64,000 nucleotides of DNA, from NCBI RefSeq assembly GCF_037126245.1, contig NZ_CP136925.1:1356001-1420000 (forward strand). The letters are read 5' to 3'. The stretch comes from Mangrovimonas cancribranchiae (GTDB lineage: Bacteria; Bacteroidota; Bacteroidia; Flavobacteriales; Flavobacteriaceae). The notes under the pieces are model-generated. The model did no database searches, was not told the DNA's origin, and was given only the letters and a program-made list of their open reading frames with translations. This document shows positions 37,982 through 46,607 of the stretch, one piece after another. Position numbers and translations under genes: made by a program. Each line of letters starts with the position of its first letter. Within the stretch, counting starts at the first letter, position 1.

Positions 37982-38851
37982 TTATTGTGTAAGTTTTTCT
38001 AGAGCGTATTGTATTAATTTTTCTGTAATAATTTTGGGAGATTTACTAAATGTACCATTAGGTCTATTAGCTATAATCGCATTTGCAGATAACGCATTGT
38101 GCCCTAATAATGAAGACAACCCGTAAATACCTGCAGTTTCCATTTCTAGGTTTGTTATTTTTATACCTTCATAATCAAAACTAGCAAGTTTATCATTTAA
38201 TAAATCGTCTTGCAATGGAAGGCGTAAAACACGCCCTTGTGGCCCATAAAATCCAACATTGGTTGCTGTACAACCAACAAATGTTTGGTTAGATGATAAC
38301 TTTTCTAACAATCTATTGTCACCTTTTACAACATAAGGTTGTGACTTTTTTTGATGCCAATTTGTATGTGCTATTAAAGCGTTAGATATATTTTGGTATT
38401 GTACTTGTTCGCTATCATAAAAATGAAGCAAACTATCAAAACCTATGGCATATTCACTAAGTAAGAAACTATCAACAGGAATATTCTCTTGTAATGATCC
38501 GGATGTTCCTATTCTAATAATATTTAACGATGTATGGTTAGGTTTTACTTCTCTGCGTTCTAAATCGATGTTAACTAAAGCATCTAATTCGTTTAAAACG
38601 ATGTCTATATTGTCTGTACCAATTCCTGTTGATACAACACTTAAACGTGTTCCGTTTAGTGTTCCTGTTTGTGTATGAAATTCTCTTTTTCTAACCTTAA
38701 AATCAATAGTATCAAAATACTTTGTCACCTTGTCAACCCTGTCAGGATCGCCTACAGTAATAATAGTCTTTGCAATATGTTCTGGTTTTAAATTTAGGTG
38801 GTAAACACTACCATCTGGATTTAAAATTAATTCTGAATCTTTAATTGGCAT
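37982..38851 (-). CDS. Nucleoside phosphorylase (PNP/UDP family)
   Basis: A 289-residue phosphorylase that splits a nucleoside with phosphate into base and ribose 1-phosphate. Visible family motifs are GDPDRVDKV (33-41), the phosphate-contacting RIGTSGSLQ, and the late NLEMETAGIYGLSSLLGH with the ribose-binding Met-Glu. Uridine-type and purine-type enzymes share these; the base specificity is not readable. Its ATG overlaps the DUF1835 gene by 11 nt and the next gene follows at 3 nt, so it is a middle member of a tight operon. Confidence 0.87.
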   Translation of the reverse strand: MPIKDSELILNPDGSVYHLNLKPEHIAKTIITVGDPDRVDKVTKYFDTIDFKVRKREFHTQTGTLNGTRLSVVSTGIGTDNIDIVLNELDALVNIDLERREVKPNHTSLNIIRIGTSGSLQENIPVDSFLLSEYAIGFDSLLHFYDSEQVQYQNISNALIAHTNWHQKKSQPYVVKGDNRLLEKLSSNQTFVGCTATNVGFYGPQGRVLRLPLQDDLLNDKLASFDYEGIKITNLEMETAGIYGLSSLLGHNALSANAIIANRPNGTFSKSPKIITEKLIQYALEKLTQ

Positions 38852-39776
38852 TAATAGGTGTTTTTATAAGTTTATTTTCAGTTTTACTAAACTGATATTC
38901 TAATCGGTTTACACCACCAAAATCAATATTATTATTAAGTTCTAAAGCAAAATTATGCTGTCCTAACAATGCTTCATGGCCTTTTCTGTTTAGGGTTATA
39001 TTGTCTTTGGTTTCTTCAAAGAAAATAGATAGGTTTTCTATAAGACGTTCTATTTGTAAATCGCCATAGCCATAGTAACCTTGATAATTTAATACATAAC
39101 CCAACAAATGATGCCGGGATTTAATGTCGTGATCTTTAATGAGCTGCAAAATATTGTTTTCTAAAACACTTAAACCATTAACCGAGCTAGGGAAACGTTC
39201 TAAATGGGCTTTTAAACAACTATTTAAATACTGAAAAGAAGACTTTTTGAGTATAAAAGGTTTAAATAAATTATGATCTTTCCCACAATAAATACCCCAA
39301 AGTGTTTCTGCTAACTCTAAGTCGCTTTTCTTTAATGTAGTTTTGTTTTTTAAGTGACTTAACAACTGATTTTGTGAAAGTTCGCCTAATCCTTTTAAAC
39401 TATCTTCACCTTCAATTCTACCGCTACAAACCAAATAAATAGGTAAGTTAACATGCTTTTGCCTTAATAGACTAATAGCAGCCATTAAGTTAATATGACA
39501 AAATAAGTCGTATTCAAACCATAATATTACTTCTGTATATTGATTTGCGTGGTTTAATTTATCTATATCATTTTGAAACTTATCATCTTCAAATTCTAAA
39601 CCATATACTTCACTAAAAAAAACCTTTCGTTTGTTTATATGAGCCTCAGAATCTAACTGTTCCATAGTTTGGCCTTCACATAACATCTCGTTCCAAGTTA
39701 AAATATCACCTGGAATAGAGAGCTCTAATAAACGCTCTGTCATAACGTCTCCATTTGTTATGTGTAGCGTTTGCAT
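38841..39776 (-). CDS. DUF1835 domain-containing protein
   Basis: A 311-residue cytosolic protein starting MQTLHITNGDVMTERLLELSIPGDILTWNEML, the usual opening of DUF1835, followed by ILWFEYDLFCHINLMAAISLL and a C-terminal domain with LLGYVLNYQGYYGYGDLQIERLI. Function unknown. The ATG at 39774-39776 is preferred over an upstream TTG because GGAGG, a rare Shine-Dalgarno sequence for this genome, lies 5 nt before it, inside the end of the SUI1 gene. It overlaps the nucleoside phosphorylase by 11 nt. Confidence 0.85.
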   Translation of the reverse strand: MQTLHITNGDVMTERLLELSIPGDILTWNEMLCEGQTMEQLDSEAHINKRKVFFSEVYGLEFEDDKFQNDIDKLNHANQYTEVILWFEYDLFCHINLMAAISLLRQKHVNLPIYLVCSGRIEGEDSLKGLGELSQNQLLSHLKNKTTLKKSDLELAETLWGIYCGKDHNLFKPFILKKSSFQYLNSCLKAHLERFPSSVNGLSVLENNILQLIKDHDIKSRHHLLGYVLNYQGYYGYGDLQIERLIENLSIFFEETKDNITLNRKGHEALLGQHNFALELNNNIDFGGVNRLEYQFSKTENKLIKTPINAN

Positions 39777-39777
39777 A

Positions 39778-40110
39778 CTAACCTCCAACGCGTTTAACAG
39801 AAAACCCTTTATCTTTTAAAATAGCCATAATTTGATCGCGATAATCGCCTTGAATAATTATCGTGTCGTTTTTAAACGATCCGCCAACACCAAGTGTTGT
39901 TTTAAGCTCTTTGGCTAATTGCTTAAAATCACTATCGGCACCAGTATAACCTTCTAAAATGGTTATAGGTTTTCCTTTTCGTTTTTCGTACTTGCAAATA
40001 ATAGGATCGTCTTGTAGCCATAAATCATCATCTTCAGAATGATTAGTTTCTTCTGAAGGTTCTGGCACATGATCTGGAAATAAATTTTTTAATTGATCTT
40101 GTAAATCCAT
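39778..40110 (-). CDS. SUI1/YciH family translation initiation factor
   Basis: A 110-residue protein. An acidic N terminus (residues 10-35) precedes a SUI1 (eIF1-like) domain with KRKGKPITILEGYTG, LAKELKTTLGVGGSFKNDTIIIQGDYRDQI. In bacteria the YciH-type proteins affect start-codon fidelity, but are not essential. Its stop is 1 nt from the DUF1835 ATG and its start lies 6 nt after the dioxygenase stop. Confidence 0.88.
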   Translation of the reverse strand: MDLQDQLKNLFPDHVPEPSEETNHSEDDDLWLQDDPIICKYEKRKGKPITILEGYTGADSDFKQLAKELKTTLGVGGSFKNDTIIIQGDYRDQIMAILKDKGFSVKRVGG

Positions 40111-40116
40111 AAGAAA

Positions 40117-41067
40117 TTACTTTTTAATAAGACCTAACTCTACCAAGCGTTCATGTAAAAACTCACCTGCAGTAATATCTTCGTATTGTTTTGGATGCTC
40201 GGCATCAACACAACTGTCTAAAACATCTAATTTCATTTCAGAAATAGGATGCATGAAAAATGGAATCGAGTAGCGTGAGGTTCCCCAAAGTTCTTTTGGT
40301 GGATTAACTACACGATGTATTGTAGATTTTAATTTGTTATTAGTATGTCTTGATAACATATCGCCTACATTAATCATTAATTCATCGGGTTCGGCAATTG
40401 CATCTATCCATTCACCTTTATGGTTTTGTACTTGCAAGCCGCGACCTTGAGCGCCCATTAATAACGTAATTAAATTAATATCGCCATGTGCAGCAGCTCT
40501 TACAGCATCTTTAGGTTCTTGGGTAATTGGTGGGTAATGTATAGGACGTAATATAGAATTTCCATTATGAATATAGCCATCGAAATACGTTTCCTCTAAA
40601 CCTAAATGTAACGCTAATGCTCTTAAAACATACTTAGCTGTTTTTTCTAGCATTTGGTAAGTTTCTTTCCCTACTTTATTAAACTCTGGAAGTTCTTTTA
40701 CTTCTACATTGTCTGGGTATTCTTCAGCTAATTTAGGATTGTCATCAACATATTGTCCAAAATGCCAAAATTCTTTTAAATCGCCTTCTTTTTTTCCTTT
40801 GGCACTTTCTTTTCCAAAAGAAACATAGCCTCGCTGTCCGCCAATGCCTGGCACTTCGTATTTTTGTTTAACTTCAAGAGGTAACTCAAAAAAGTTTTTA
40901 ATTTCAGTATAAAGTTTATCTACTAAGGTTTCATCTAAAAAATGCCCTTTTAAAGCAACAAAGCCAATGTCTTCGTAAGCCTTTCCTATATTATCAACAA
41001 ACTGTTGTTTTCGTTTAGGATCGTCAGAAAGAAAATCTGATAAATCTACGCTTGGTATACTATTCAT
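40117..41067 (-). CDS. 2-Oxoglutarate/Fe(II) dioxygenase, isopenicillin N synthase family
   Basis: A 316-residue non-haem iron oxygenase from the ATG at 41065-41067 (MNSIPSVDLSDFL, the standard start of the family); a longer reading to 41118 adds 17 poorly fitting residues. Iron ligands are H194, D196 (AAHGDINL) and H251 (STIHRVV), and the 2-oxoglutarate site is RYS at 265-267. The substrate is unknown; relatives hydroxylate small molecules. It heads the operon dioxygenase - SUI1 - DUF1835 - nucleoside phosphorylase - NMT1/THI5-like. Confidence 0.87.
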   Translation of the reverse strand: MNSIPSVDLSDFLSDDPKRKQQFVDNIGKAYEDIGFVALKGHFLDETLVDKLYTEIKNFFELPLEVKQKYEVPGIGGQRGYVSFGKESAKGKKEGDLKEFWHFGQYVDDNPKLAEEYPDNVEVKELPEFNKVGKETYQMLEKTAKYVLRALALHLGLEETYFDGYIHNGNSILRPIHYPPITQEPKDAVRAAAHGDINLITLLMGAQGRGLQVQNHKGEWIDAIAEPDELMINVGDMLSRHTNNKLKSTIHRVVNPPKELWGTSRYSIPFFMHPISEMKLDVLDSCVDAEHPKQYEDITAGEFLHERLVELGLIKK

Positions 41068-41174
41068 GGTATTACTATTTAAAATCGTATGTCTTACAAA
41101 TGTACGAAAACATTGCAAAGTTTCCGCTTCATATAACGACTAAGATTTTTCATTTTTCCTACATAACATTTAGC

Positions 41175-41182
41175 TATATTTG
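41175..41182 (+). promoter_or_regulatory. -7 box of the E1 dehydrogenase gene
   Basis: TATATTTG is a perfect TAnnTTTG box; the -33 position is T-rich (around 41152-41155) but not a clear TTG. It predicts a start near 41189, before the ATG at 41226. Confidence 0.5.
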
Positions 41183-41225
41183 AGAAATTTTTAAAATTTG
41201 AACCTAAAAGGTGACTATTACACAT

Positions 41226-43205
41226 ATGATTGCATATAAAAACACAAAACTTACTAAAGATACTTTAACGCAACTATATAAAAGCATGCTTAAGCCTAGG
41301 CTAATAGAAGAGAAAATGCTTATTCTATTGCGACAAGGAAAAATTTCCAAATGGTTTTCTGGAATTGGCCAAGAAGCCATTTCTGTAGGTGTTACTACTG
41401 CCATGAAAAATGAAGAGTATATACTTCCTATGCACCGTAATCTTGGTGTGTTTACTACTAGGCAAGTGCCTTTAAAACGCTTGTTTTGTCAGTGGCAAGG
41501 AAAAGCCAGCGGATTTACCAATGGCCGTGATCGTTCTTTTCATTTTGGAACTCAAGAGTACAATATTGTAGGAATGATTTCACATTTAGGCCCACAATTA
41601 GGCGTTGCCGATGGTATTTCTTTAGCTAAAAAACTAAAAAACAAACAACACGTAACGGTTGTGTTTACTGGTGAAGGAGGTACTAGTGAAGGCGATTTTC
41701 ATGAAGCGCTAAATGTCGCCTCGGTATGGCAACTGCCAGTTATGTTTTGTATTGAAAATAATGGTTATGGACTCTCTACGCCAACCATTGAGCAATATAA
41801 CTGCGATAATCTAGCGGATAGAGGTATAGGATATGGTATAGAATCTCATATTATAGATGGGAATAATATTCTTGAGGTCTATGAAAAAGTTAATGCTATT
41901 GCCAAAAGCATTCGCTCCAATCCACGACCTGTACTTATTGAGTTTAAAACTTTTAGAATGCGTGGTCATGAAGAGGCGAGTGGCACCAAGTATGTTCCTA
42001 ACGAACTTCTTGAAACTTGGGCTGAAAAAGATCCTGTTGATAATTTTAAACGCTACCTTATAGAACAAAGCATCATCACTGCAGAAGATAATGACAGTTT
42101 TATTAAAAGTATTAAATCTGAAATAGATCAAGCACTAGAAGAAGCTTATGCAGAAGAGGCTATAACACCTAATTTAGAAAAAGAATTAACCGATGTTTAT
42201 AAACCCTTTAACTACCAACATGTAGAAGCAGAAGAAACCAAAGAAGAGTTACGTCTTGTCGATGCTATTTCTCAAGGCTTAAAACAATCTATGGAGAAAC
42301 ACGACAACCTAGTAATTATGGGACAAGATATTGCCGAATATGGTGGCGTGTTTAAAATTACCGAAGGTTTCGTTGAACAATTTGGTAAAGATCGTGTTCG
42401 TAATACGCCTATTTGCGAATCGTCTATTATTGAAGTAGGTATGGGGTTGTCTATTGCGGGAATAAAAAGTATTGTTGAAATGCAATTTTCCGATTTTGTG
42501 ACGTCTGGATTTAACCCTATTGTAAATTATTTAGCTAAAGTACATTACCGTTGGAATCAACACGCCGATGTTGTTGTACGCATGCCTTGTGGTGCTGGCG
42601 TAGCTGCTGGACCATTCCATTCGCAAACTAACGAAGCATGGTTTACAAAAACTCCTGGATTAAAAGTGGTGTACCCTGCGTTTCCTTATGATGCTAAAGG
42701 GCTTTTAGCTACAGCTATTAACGATCCTAACCCTGTAATGTTTTTCGAGCACAAAGCATTATACCGTAGTATTCGTCAAGACGTTCCAACAAACTATTAC
42801 ACCATTCCGTTAGGAAAAGCGGCAATCTTAAAAGAAGGTGAAGACATCACCATTATTTCTTATGGCGCTGGCGTGCATTGGGCTCTAGAAACCCTAGAAA
42901 ACAATTCAAATATTAGTGCTGATCTTATTGATTTGAGAACTCTTCAGCCGTTAGATACAGAGACTATTTTTAATTCAGTAAAGAAAACTGGTAAGGCTAT
43001 TATCTTACAAGAAGATTCTTTATTTGGAGGTATCGCTTCAGATGTTTCTGCATTAATTATGGAACATTGTTTCCAATATTTAGATGCTCCAGTAAAACGT
43101 GTGGCTAGTTTAGAAACACCAATTCCGTTTATTAATCAATTAGAAGATCAATATTTACCAAAAAATAAGTTTCAGCAAGCGTTAATAGATTTATTAGAAT
43201 ATTAA
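41226..43205 (+). CDS. Fused alpha/beta E1 subunit of a 2-oxoacid dehydrogenase (branched-chain type)
   Basis: A 659-residue thiamine-diphosphate enzyme with both E1 subunits on one chain. The alpha part (1-330) has FSGIGQEAISVG, GEGGTSEGDFHEALN and the ENNGYGLSTPT of the ThDP site; the beta part (from about 340) has GQDIAEYGGVFKITEGF and RMPCGAGVAAGPFHSQ. It decarboxylates branched-chain 2-oxoacids, giving precursors for iso-fatty acids, or less likely pyruvate. The ATG at 41226 is chosen; a GTG at 41211 would add five residues. E2 and E3 are elsewhere. Confidence 0.88.
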   Translation: MIAYKNTKLTKDTLTQLYKSMLKPRLIEEKMLILLRQGKISKWFSGIGQEAISVGVTTAMKNEEYILPMHRNLGVFTTRQVPLKRLFCQWQGKASGFTNGRDRSFHFGTQEYNIVGMISHLGPQLGVADGISLAKKLKNKQHVTVVFTGEGGTSEGDFHEALNVASVWQLPVMFCIENNGYGLSTPTIEQYNCDNLADRGIGYGIESHIIDGNNILEVYEKVNAIAKSIRSNPRPVLIEFKTFRMRGHEEASGTKYVPNELLETWAEKDPVDNFKRYLIEQSIITAEDNDSFIKSIKSEIDQALEEAYAEEAITPNLEKELTDVYKPFNYQHVEAEETKEELRLVDAISQGLKQSMEKHDNLVIMGQDIAEYGGVFKITEGFVEQFGKDRVRNTPICESSIIEVGMGLSIAGIKSIVEMQFSDFVTSGFNPIVNYLAKVHYRWNQHADVVVRMPCGAGVAAGPFHSQTNEAWFTKTPGLKVVYPAFPYDAKGLLATAINDPNPVMFFEHKALYRSIRQDVPTNYYTIPLGKAAILKEGEDITIISYGAGVHWALETLENNSNISADLIDLRTLQPLDTETIFNSVKKTGKAIILQEDSLFGGIASDVSALIMEHCFQYLDAPVKRVASLETPIPFINQLEDQYLPKNKFQQALIDLLEY

Positions 43206-43230
43206 ATTGTGCTTTTTGTTATATTTAAGC

Positions 43231-43662
43231 GTGATTAAATATTTATCTATCATATTATTTACTGTATTTACAGGCTGTAATAAGACGCCTAAACAGTCCA
43301 TATCTCAATACAAATGGGAATGTTTAGATGTTACAGTAACAGCTTATAACAGTCTTTCATACCAAACCAATAGTCAACCTAATATTACAGCGTTTGGCGA
43401 TACGTTATCTCCTAATTTAAAATGTATTGCTGTTTCTCGTGACCTTTTAAAGTTAGGATTAACTTATAACACACCTGTTGTTATAGAAGGGTTGGAAGGG
43501 ATATATCTTGTGAAAGATAAAATGCATAGACGATGGCGAAAACGTATTGATATCTACATGGGCAAAGACGTTAAAAAAGCCAAACAATGGGGGCGTCAAA
43601 AATTAACTATTAATTATCAGGTAAAACGAGATTCTTTAGACATAAAAAAAGCCAGTAATTAA
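43231..43662 (+). CDS. 3D domain-containing lipoprotein
   Basis: A 143-residue protein from a GTG at 43231 (MIKYLSIILFTVFTGC, lipobox cysteine 16); a TTG at 43207 would lengthen the signal. The mature part is a 3D domain: VTVTAYNS, ITAFGDTL, CIAVSRDLL, YLVKDKM and RIDIYMGKDVKKAKQWG with the three conserved aspartates. 3D domains occur in MltA-like lytic transglycosylases and resuscitation factors that cut or bind peptidoglycan. It follows the E1 gene by 25 nt. Its stop codon sits inside the minus-strand terminator at 43644-43671. Confidence 0.82.
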   Translation: MIKYLSIILFTVFTGCNKTPKQSISQYKWECLDVTVTAYNSLSYQTNSQPNITAFGDTLSPNLKCIAVSRDLLKLGLTYNTPVVIEGLEGIYLVKDKMHRRWRKRIDIYMGKDVKKAKQWGRQKLTINYQVKRDSLDIKKASN

Positions 43663-43671
43663 ACTGGCTTT
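43644..43671 (-). terminator. Terminator of the minus-strand micro-ORF pair
   Basis: On the minus strand AAAGCCAGT, loop of 6, ACTGGCTTT is followed by further Ts (seven Ts in all). The T-run is on the minus-strand side only, so it ends transcription arriving from 43689-43954, and overlaps the last codons of the plus-strand 3D gene. Confidence 0.75.
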
Positions 43672-43688
43672 CGACTAATTCTAAACTA

Positions 43689-43820
43689 TTAATGGGCGTA
43701 ACGTTCGTGTCTGGTCCATAAAGCATCATGATAGCTATTTATACTTTCTACAAGCTTTTGCCTTGGTAATGGCTTATACTTATTTATTGAATCTCTAGTT
43801 AATGTAATAATAGCTTTCAT
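43689..43820 (-). CDS. Micro-ORF of 43 residues, unknown function
   Basis: Reading on the minus strand from ATG (43818-43820) it encodes MKAIITLTRDSINKYKPL and on to a C terminus TRHERYAH: mixed charge, no membrane helix, no signal peptide. I recognise no family. Support for it being real is contextual: a leader of the form ATCAATCA-A8-CGAACA-N4 before the ATG, position 47 nt downstream of a second micro-ORF with an ECF-type promoter, and a correctly oriented terminator 18 nt after its stop. Too short for usual gene callers. Confidence 0.5.
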   Translation of the reverse strand: MKAIITLTRDSINKYKPLPRQKLVESINSYHDALWTRHERYAH

Positions 43821-43867
43821 GATGTGTTCGTTTTTTTTGATTGATGATTAGTTTAAAAGGTCTGTAC

Positions 43868-43954
43868 TTATCTGTAACGTCTTTTCGTATTCCAAGTATA
43901 ACTCTTAGTATTACTTAATGTTCCAGAAATCTGATTGTTGTTTAAAGTTCTCAT
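43868..43954 (-). CDS. Micro-ORF of 28 residues, unknown function
   Basis: From ATG at 43952-43954 it encodes MRTLNNNQISGTLSNTKSYT followed by WNTKRRYR: polar N terminus and strongly basic, aromatic C terminus, no helix or signal. No family recognised. It stands directly behind the ECF-type promoter at 43986-44015, with ATCAATCAAAAAA in its leader, and is followed by the 43-residue ORF on the same strand. It could be a peptide gene or only the 5' part of a small RNA. Confidence 0.42.
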   Translation of the reverse strand: MRTLNNNQISGTLSNTKSYTWNTKRRYR

Positions 43955-43985
43955 AATAAATGTGTTTTTTGATTGATTTACACCT

Positions 43986-44015
43986 AATAGACGACCAAAA
44001 TCTAAAATTGTTACA
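43986..44015 (-). promoter_or_regulatory. ECF-type promoter of the micro-ORF pair
   Basis: On the minus strand TGTAAC (44010-44015), a 16-nt spacer, then CGTCTATT (43986-43993). This is the general form of an ECF sigma promoter; the predicted start lies near 43979, about 25 nt before the 28-residue ORF. Similar sites precede the serine hydrolase and amidohydrolase genes at 52854 and 63936. Confidence 0.6.
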
Positions 44016-44150
44016 GTACTATGCATTACACAATAGTATTTTAACATTTTTTAACGATTTTAATAAAAGTTTACATAGGGTAGAATAAGATTATTTATAA
44101 ATTTACCACTTGGTATAGTATTTGTTAAAACTGCTATAGTATCGATTTGT

Positions 44151-44831
44151 ATGAAAAAACTGTGGTGTATTCTTATATTTTTAACTAACCTAAGTCTTAT
44201 GGCTCAGGTAACTGATTCTAATAGCCAGTCTACTAGCATTCCTGCCGTAGAAACTGAAGAAGAGCAAAACAAAAGTTCGGTTTTAGATATACAACCATTA
44301 AGTCAAGACAACAATAATCAAAATAACAAGCTTAATGGGATGACACTTCCAGAAAGTCGTCAATTAAATACACAAAACCAAAAAGAGTTCTCCATGTTTG
44401 GAGAAGACTTTGGTAATCCTGGAGAACTTTATCAAAATAAAGTTAAAAAACATAATAAAACATTTCAAGAAGAAGGCGAACGTCGTAATAATGGTAACAC
44501 CACAAATCAATACTTGGGGGATTATAGGGTAAAAGTAGGTAAGGTAAATGTTATATATCGTGATTTTGCTGATCCTGATGGCGACCGTGTTAAAATTCTT
44601 GTAAATGATAAAGAAGTTAAAATGGCTGTATTAAGGCGTAACTTCGATGGCTTTAAACTTACCCTAGAAGAAGGCTTTAATAAAATAGACTTTCAGGCTT
44701 TAAACCAAGGTCGTTATGGCCCTAACACAGCTGAACTTCAAATACTTGACGAACACGGTAATATTATAGCTGCCAGCCAATGGAATCTAGCTACTGGTGT
44801 TAAAGCGACTTTAATTTTAGTAAAAGAATAA
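44151..44831 (+). CDS. Secreted protein of unknown function
   Basis: A 226-residue protein with a signal peptide ending at LSLMAQ (residues 14-19). A low-complexity, Asn/Gln-rich segment (25-75) precedes a C-terminal domain from about 115 (YLGDYRVKVGKVNVIYRDF, ADPDGDRVKILVND, GFKLTLEEGFNKIDFQALNQG) that reads as an Ig-like beta sandwich with an aspartate-rich, calcium-type loop. I recall such proteins only as conserved hypotheticals in Flavobacteriia. No neighbour gives a function. Confidence 0.78.
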   Translation: MKKLWCILIFLTNLSLMAQVTDSNSQSTSIPAVETEEEQNKSSVLDIQPLSQDNNNQNNKLNGMTLPESRQLNTQNQKEFSMFGEDFGNPGELYQNKVKKHNKTFQEEGERRNNGNTTNQYLGDYRVKVGKVNVIYRDFADPDGDRVKILVNDKEVKMAVLRRNFDGFKLTLEEGFNKIDFQALNQGRYGPNTAELQILDEHGNIIAASQWNLATGVKATLILVKE

Positions 44832-44929
44832 CCCTCAAAATATACTGTTTTAAGGTTATCAACGGTCATTGTTGAAAAATTCAATCATATTTTTCCCTAA
44901 TTTATTCCTAAAAAACCTACAAAACGCCT

Positions 44930-44937
44930 TATTTTTG
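44930..44937 (+). promoter_or_regulatory. -7 box of the helicase gene
   Basis: TATTTTTG fits TAnnTTTG and lies 16 nt before the ATG at 44954, giving a leader of about 10 nt. No good TTG box at -33. Confidence 0.4.
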
Positions 44938-44953
44938 CACATCGCAAAAAATT

Positions 44954-46516
44954 ATGAGCAAAAACAACATTACATCATTCGAATTAGAAGATAGGCAAGT
45001 TGGTAAAGACTTGTACAGCTACCAAAAAGGCGCCATAAATAAAATATTTAAGTGTTTTGAAGAAGCGCCAGAAGACTACCATTTATTATATCAATTACCA
45101 ACAGGTGGTGGAAAAACAGTTATCTTTTCCGAAATCGTAAGACAATACCTTAAGCATCATAAAAAAAGAGTATTGGTTATGACGCACCGTATAGAACTTT
45201 GTAAGCAAACCTCTAAAATGCTTAAAGAGTTTGGTGTTGTAAATAAAGTAGTAAGTAGTAAAGCAAACCTAGACGACCAAGACCAATACAGTTGTTTTGT
45301 AGCCATGGTAGAAACCCTTAATAACAGGTTACAAGATAACAAACTCGATATTTCGGATATTGGTTTAGTTATTATTGATGAAGCACACTACAACTCGTTT
45401 ACCAAATTATTCAAGTTTTTTGAAAAATCTTTCATTCTTGGCGTAACAGCAACACCGCTAAGCTCCAACATTAAATTACCTATGAAAGACAATTACGATG
45501 AGCTTATTGTTGGCGAAACCATTCAATCGCTTATTGAAAATGAATTTTTGGCAAAAGCTAACGTTTACTCTTATAATGTAGGATTAACCTCTTTAGTTGT
45601 TGGTGCAAATGGCGATTATACTGTAAAATCTTCAGAAGATTTATATACCAATACCGATATGCTTTCTAAGCTGATGCAAGCTTACGAAGAACGCTCTAAA
45701 GGTAAAAAAACACTTATTTTTAATAACGGTATTAACACCTCGTTACATGTTTACGACACCTTTAGGCGCGCAGGATATCCCGTGGCACATTTAGATAACA
45801 CACATACTAAAAAAGAGCGTAAAGCCATTTTAAAATGGTTTAACGAAACACCTGATGCTATTTTAACATCGGTAAGTATTTTAACCACAGGATTTGATGA
45901 ACCTACTGTAGAATCTATCATTCTTAATAGAGCAACTAAATCGTTAACGTTATATTACCAAATGATTGGTCGTGGATCGCGTATTCTAAAAAATAAAAAC
46001 TCATTTAATGTTATTGATTTAGGAAACAATTTCCATCGTTTTGGTCCTTGGGGATCGGATATTGACTGGCAACGTATTTTTAAATCGCCTAACTATTATT
46101 TAGATAGTTTACTAAATGATGAAGAAATTGAAGAAAATTTCCGCTACGAAATGCCAGACGATTTACGAGAAGAGTTTGGAAATTCAGAAGAAGTTTATTT
46201 CGACATTAAAGAAGCCTATATAAGTGCTGTAAGAGCAGGGGAGTCGTCTAAAAAAGTCTTAGAACGTTCTATCGAGCATCACGCTAAAATATGTGTAGAA
46301 AACAGTGAAGATGTTTACGATGCTTTAGATTTAGCCAAAAAATTAAGCGACGATATAGACCACCGTATTCACAAATACACCAAATGTATTAGTAAAAGCA
46401 CTTATAACTTTGTGAAGTGGTTGGAAGACGATTACCGCAAAAAGCTACGTAGTTATTTACGTAATAATTTTGATGATGTTTTCCTAGACGTACATGGCAA
46501 ACCAGCCGAGAACTAA
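44954..46516 (+). CDS. DEAD/DEAH-box superfamily 2 helicase
   Basis: A 520-residue SF2 helicase: Q-like YQKGAINKIF, Walker A LPTGGGKTVIFSEI (near 48-61), motif Ia VMTHRIELCKQT, motif II DEAH (near 141), motif III GVTATPL, motif V SVSILTTGFDEP and motif VI YYQMIGRGSRI. The core is SSL2/RadD-like; the C-terminal 140 residues are a charged helical region of unknown role. It acts on DNA or RNA, probably in repair; substrate unknown. A terminator follows. Confidence 0.86.
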   Translation: MSKNNITSFELEDRQVGKDLYSYQKGAINKIFKCFEEAPEDYHLLYQLPTGGGKTVIFSEIVRQYLKHHKKRVLVMTHRIELCKQTSKMLKEFGVVNKVVSSKANLDDQDQYSCFVAMVETLNNRLQDNKLDISDIGLVIIDEAHYNSFTKLFKFFEKSFILGVTATPLSSNIKLPMKDNYDELIVGETIQSLIENEFLAKANVYSYNVGLTSLVVGANGDYTVKSSEDLYTNTDMLSKLMQAYEERSKGKKTLIFNNGINTSLHVYDTFRRAGYPVAHLDNTHTKKERKAILKWFNETPDAILTSVSILTTGFDEPTVESIILNRATKSLTLYYQMIGRGSRILKNKNSFNVIDLGNNFHRFGPWGSDIDWQRIFKSPNYYLDSLLNDEEIEENFRYEMPDDLREEFGNSEEVYFDIKEAYISAVRAGESSKKVLERSIEHHAKICVENSEDVYDALDLAKKLSDDIDHRIHKYTKCISKSTYNFVKWLEDDYRKKLRSYLRNNFDDVFLDVHGKPAEN

Positions 46517-46540
46517 TAAAATACCACGATTAAAAATAAG

Positions 46541-46569
46541 AAAGGCTGTCTATTTTTAGACAGCCTTTT
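46541..46569. terminator. Bidirectional terminator between helicase and OmpA genes
   Basis: AAAGGCTGTCTA (46541-46552), loop TTTT, TAGACAGCCTTT (46557-46568) and a further T. Perfect 12-bp stem between two convergent genes. Confidence 0.88.
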
Positions 46570-46607
46570 CTATGGACTAATTAAATATACTTGAGGTTAA
46601 GTACATA

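Noticed and set aside
41068-41118. Longer N terminus of the dioxygenase (MQCFRTFVRHT...)
   Set aside because: The family normally starts a few residues before the PSVDLSDF motif; the extra residues fit no domain.
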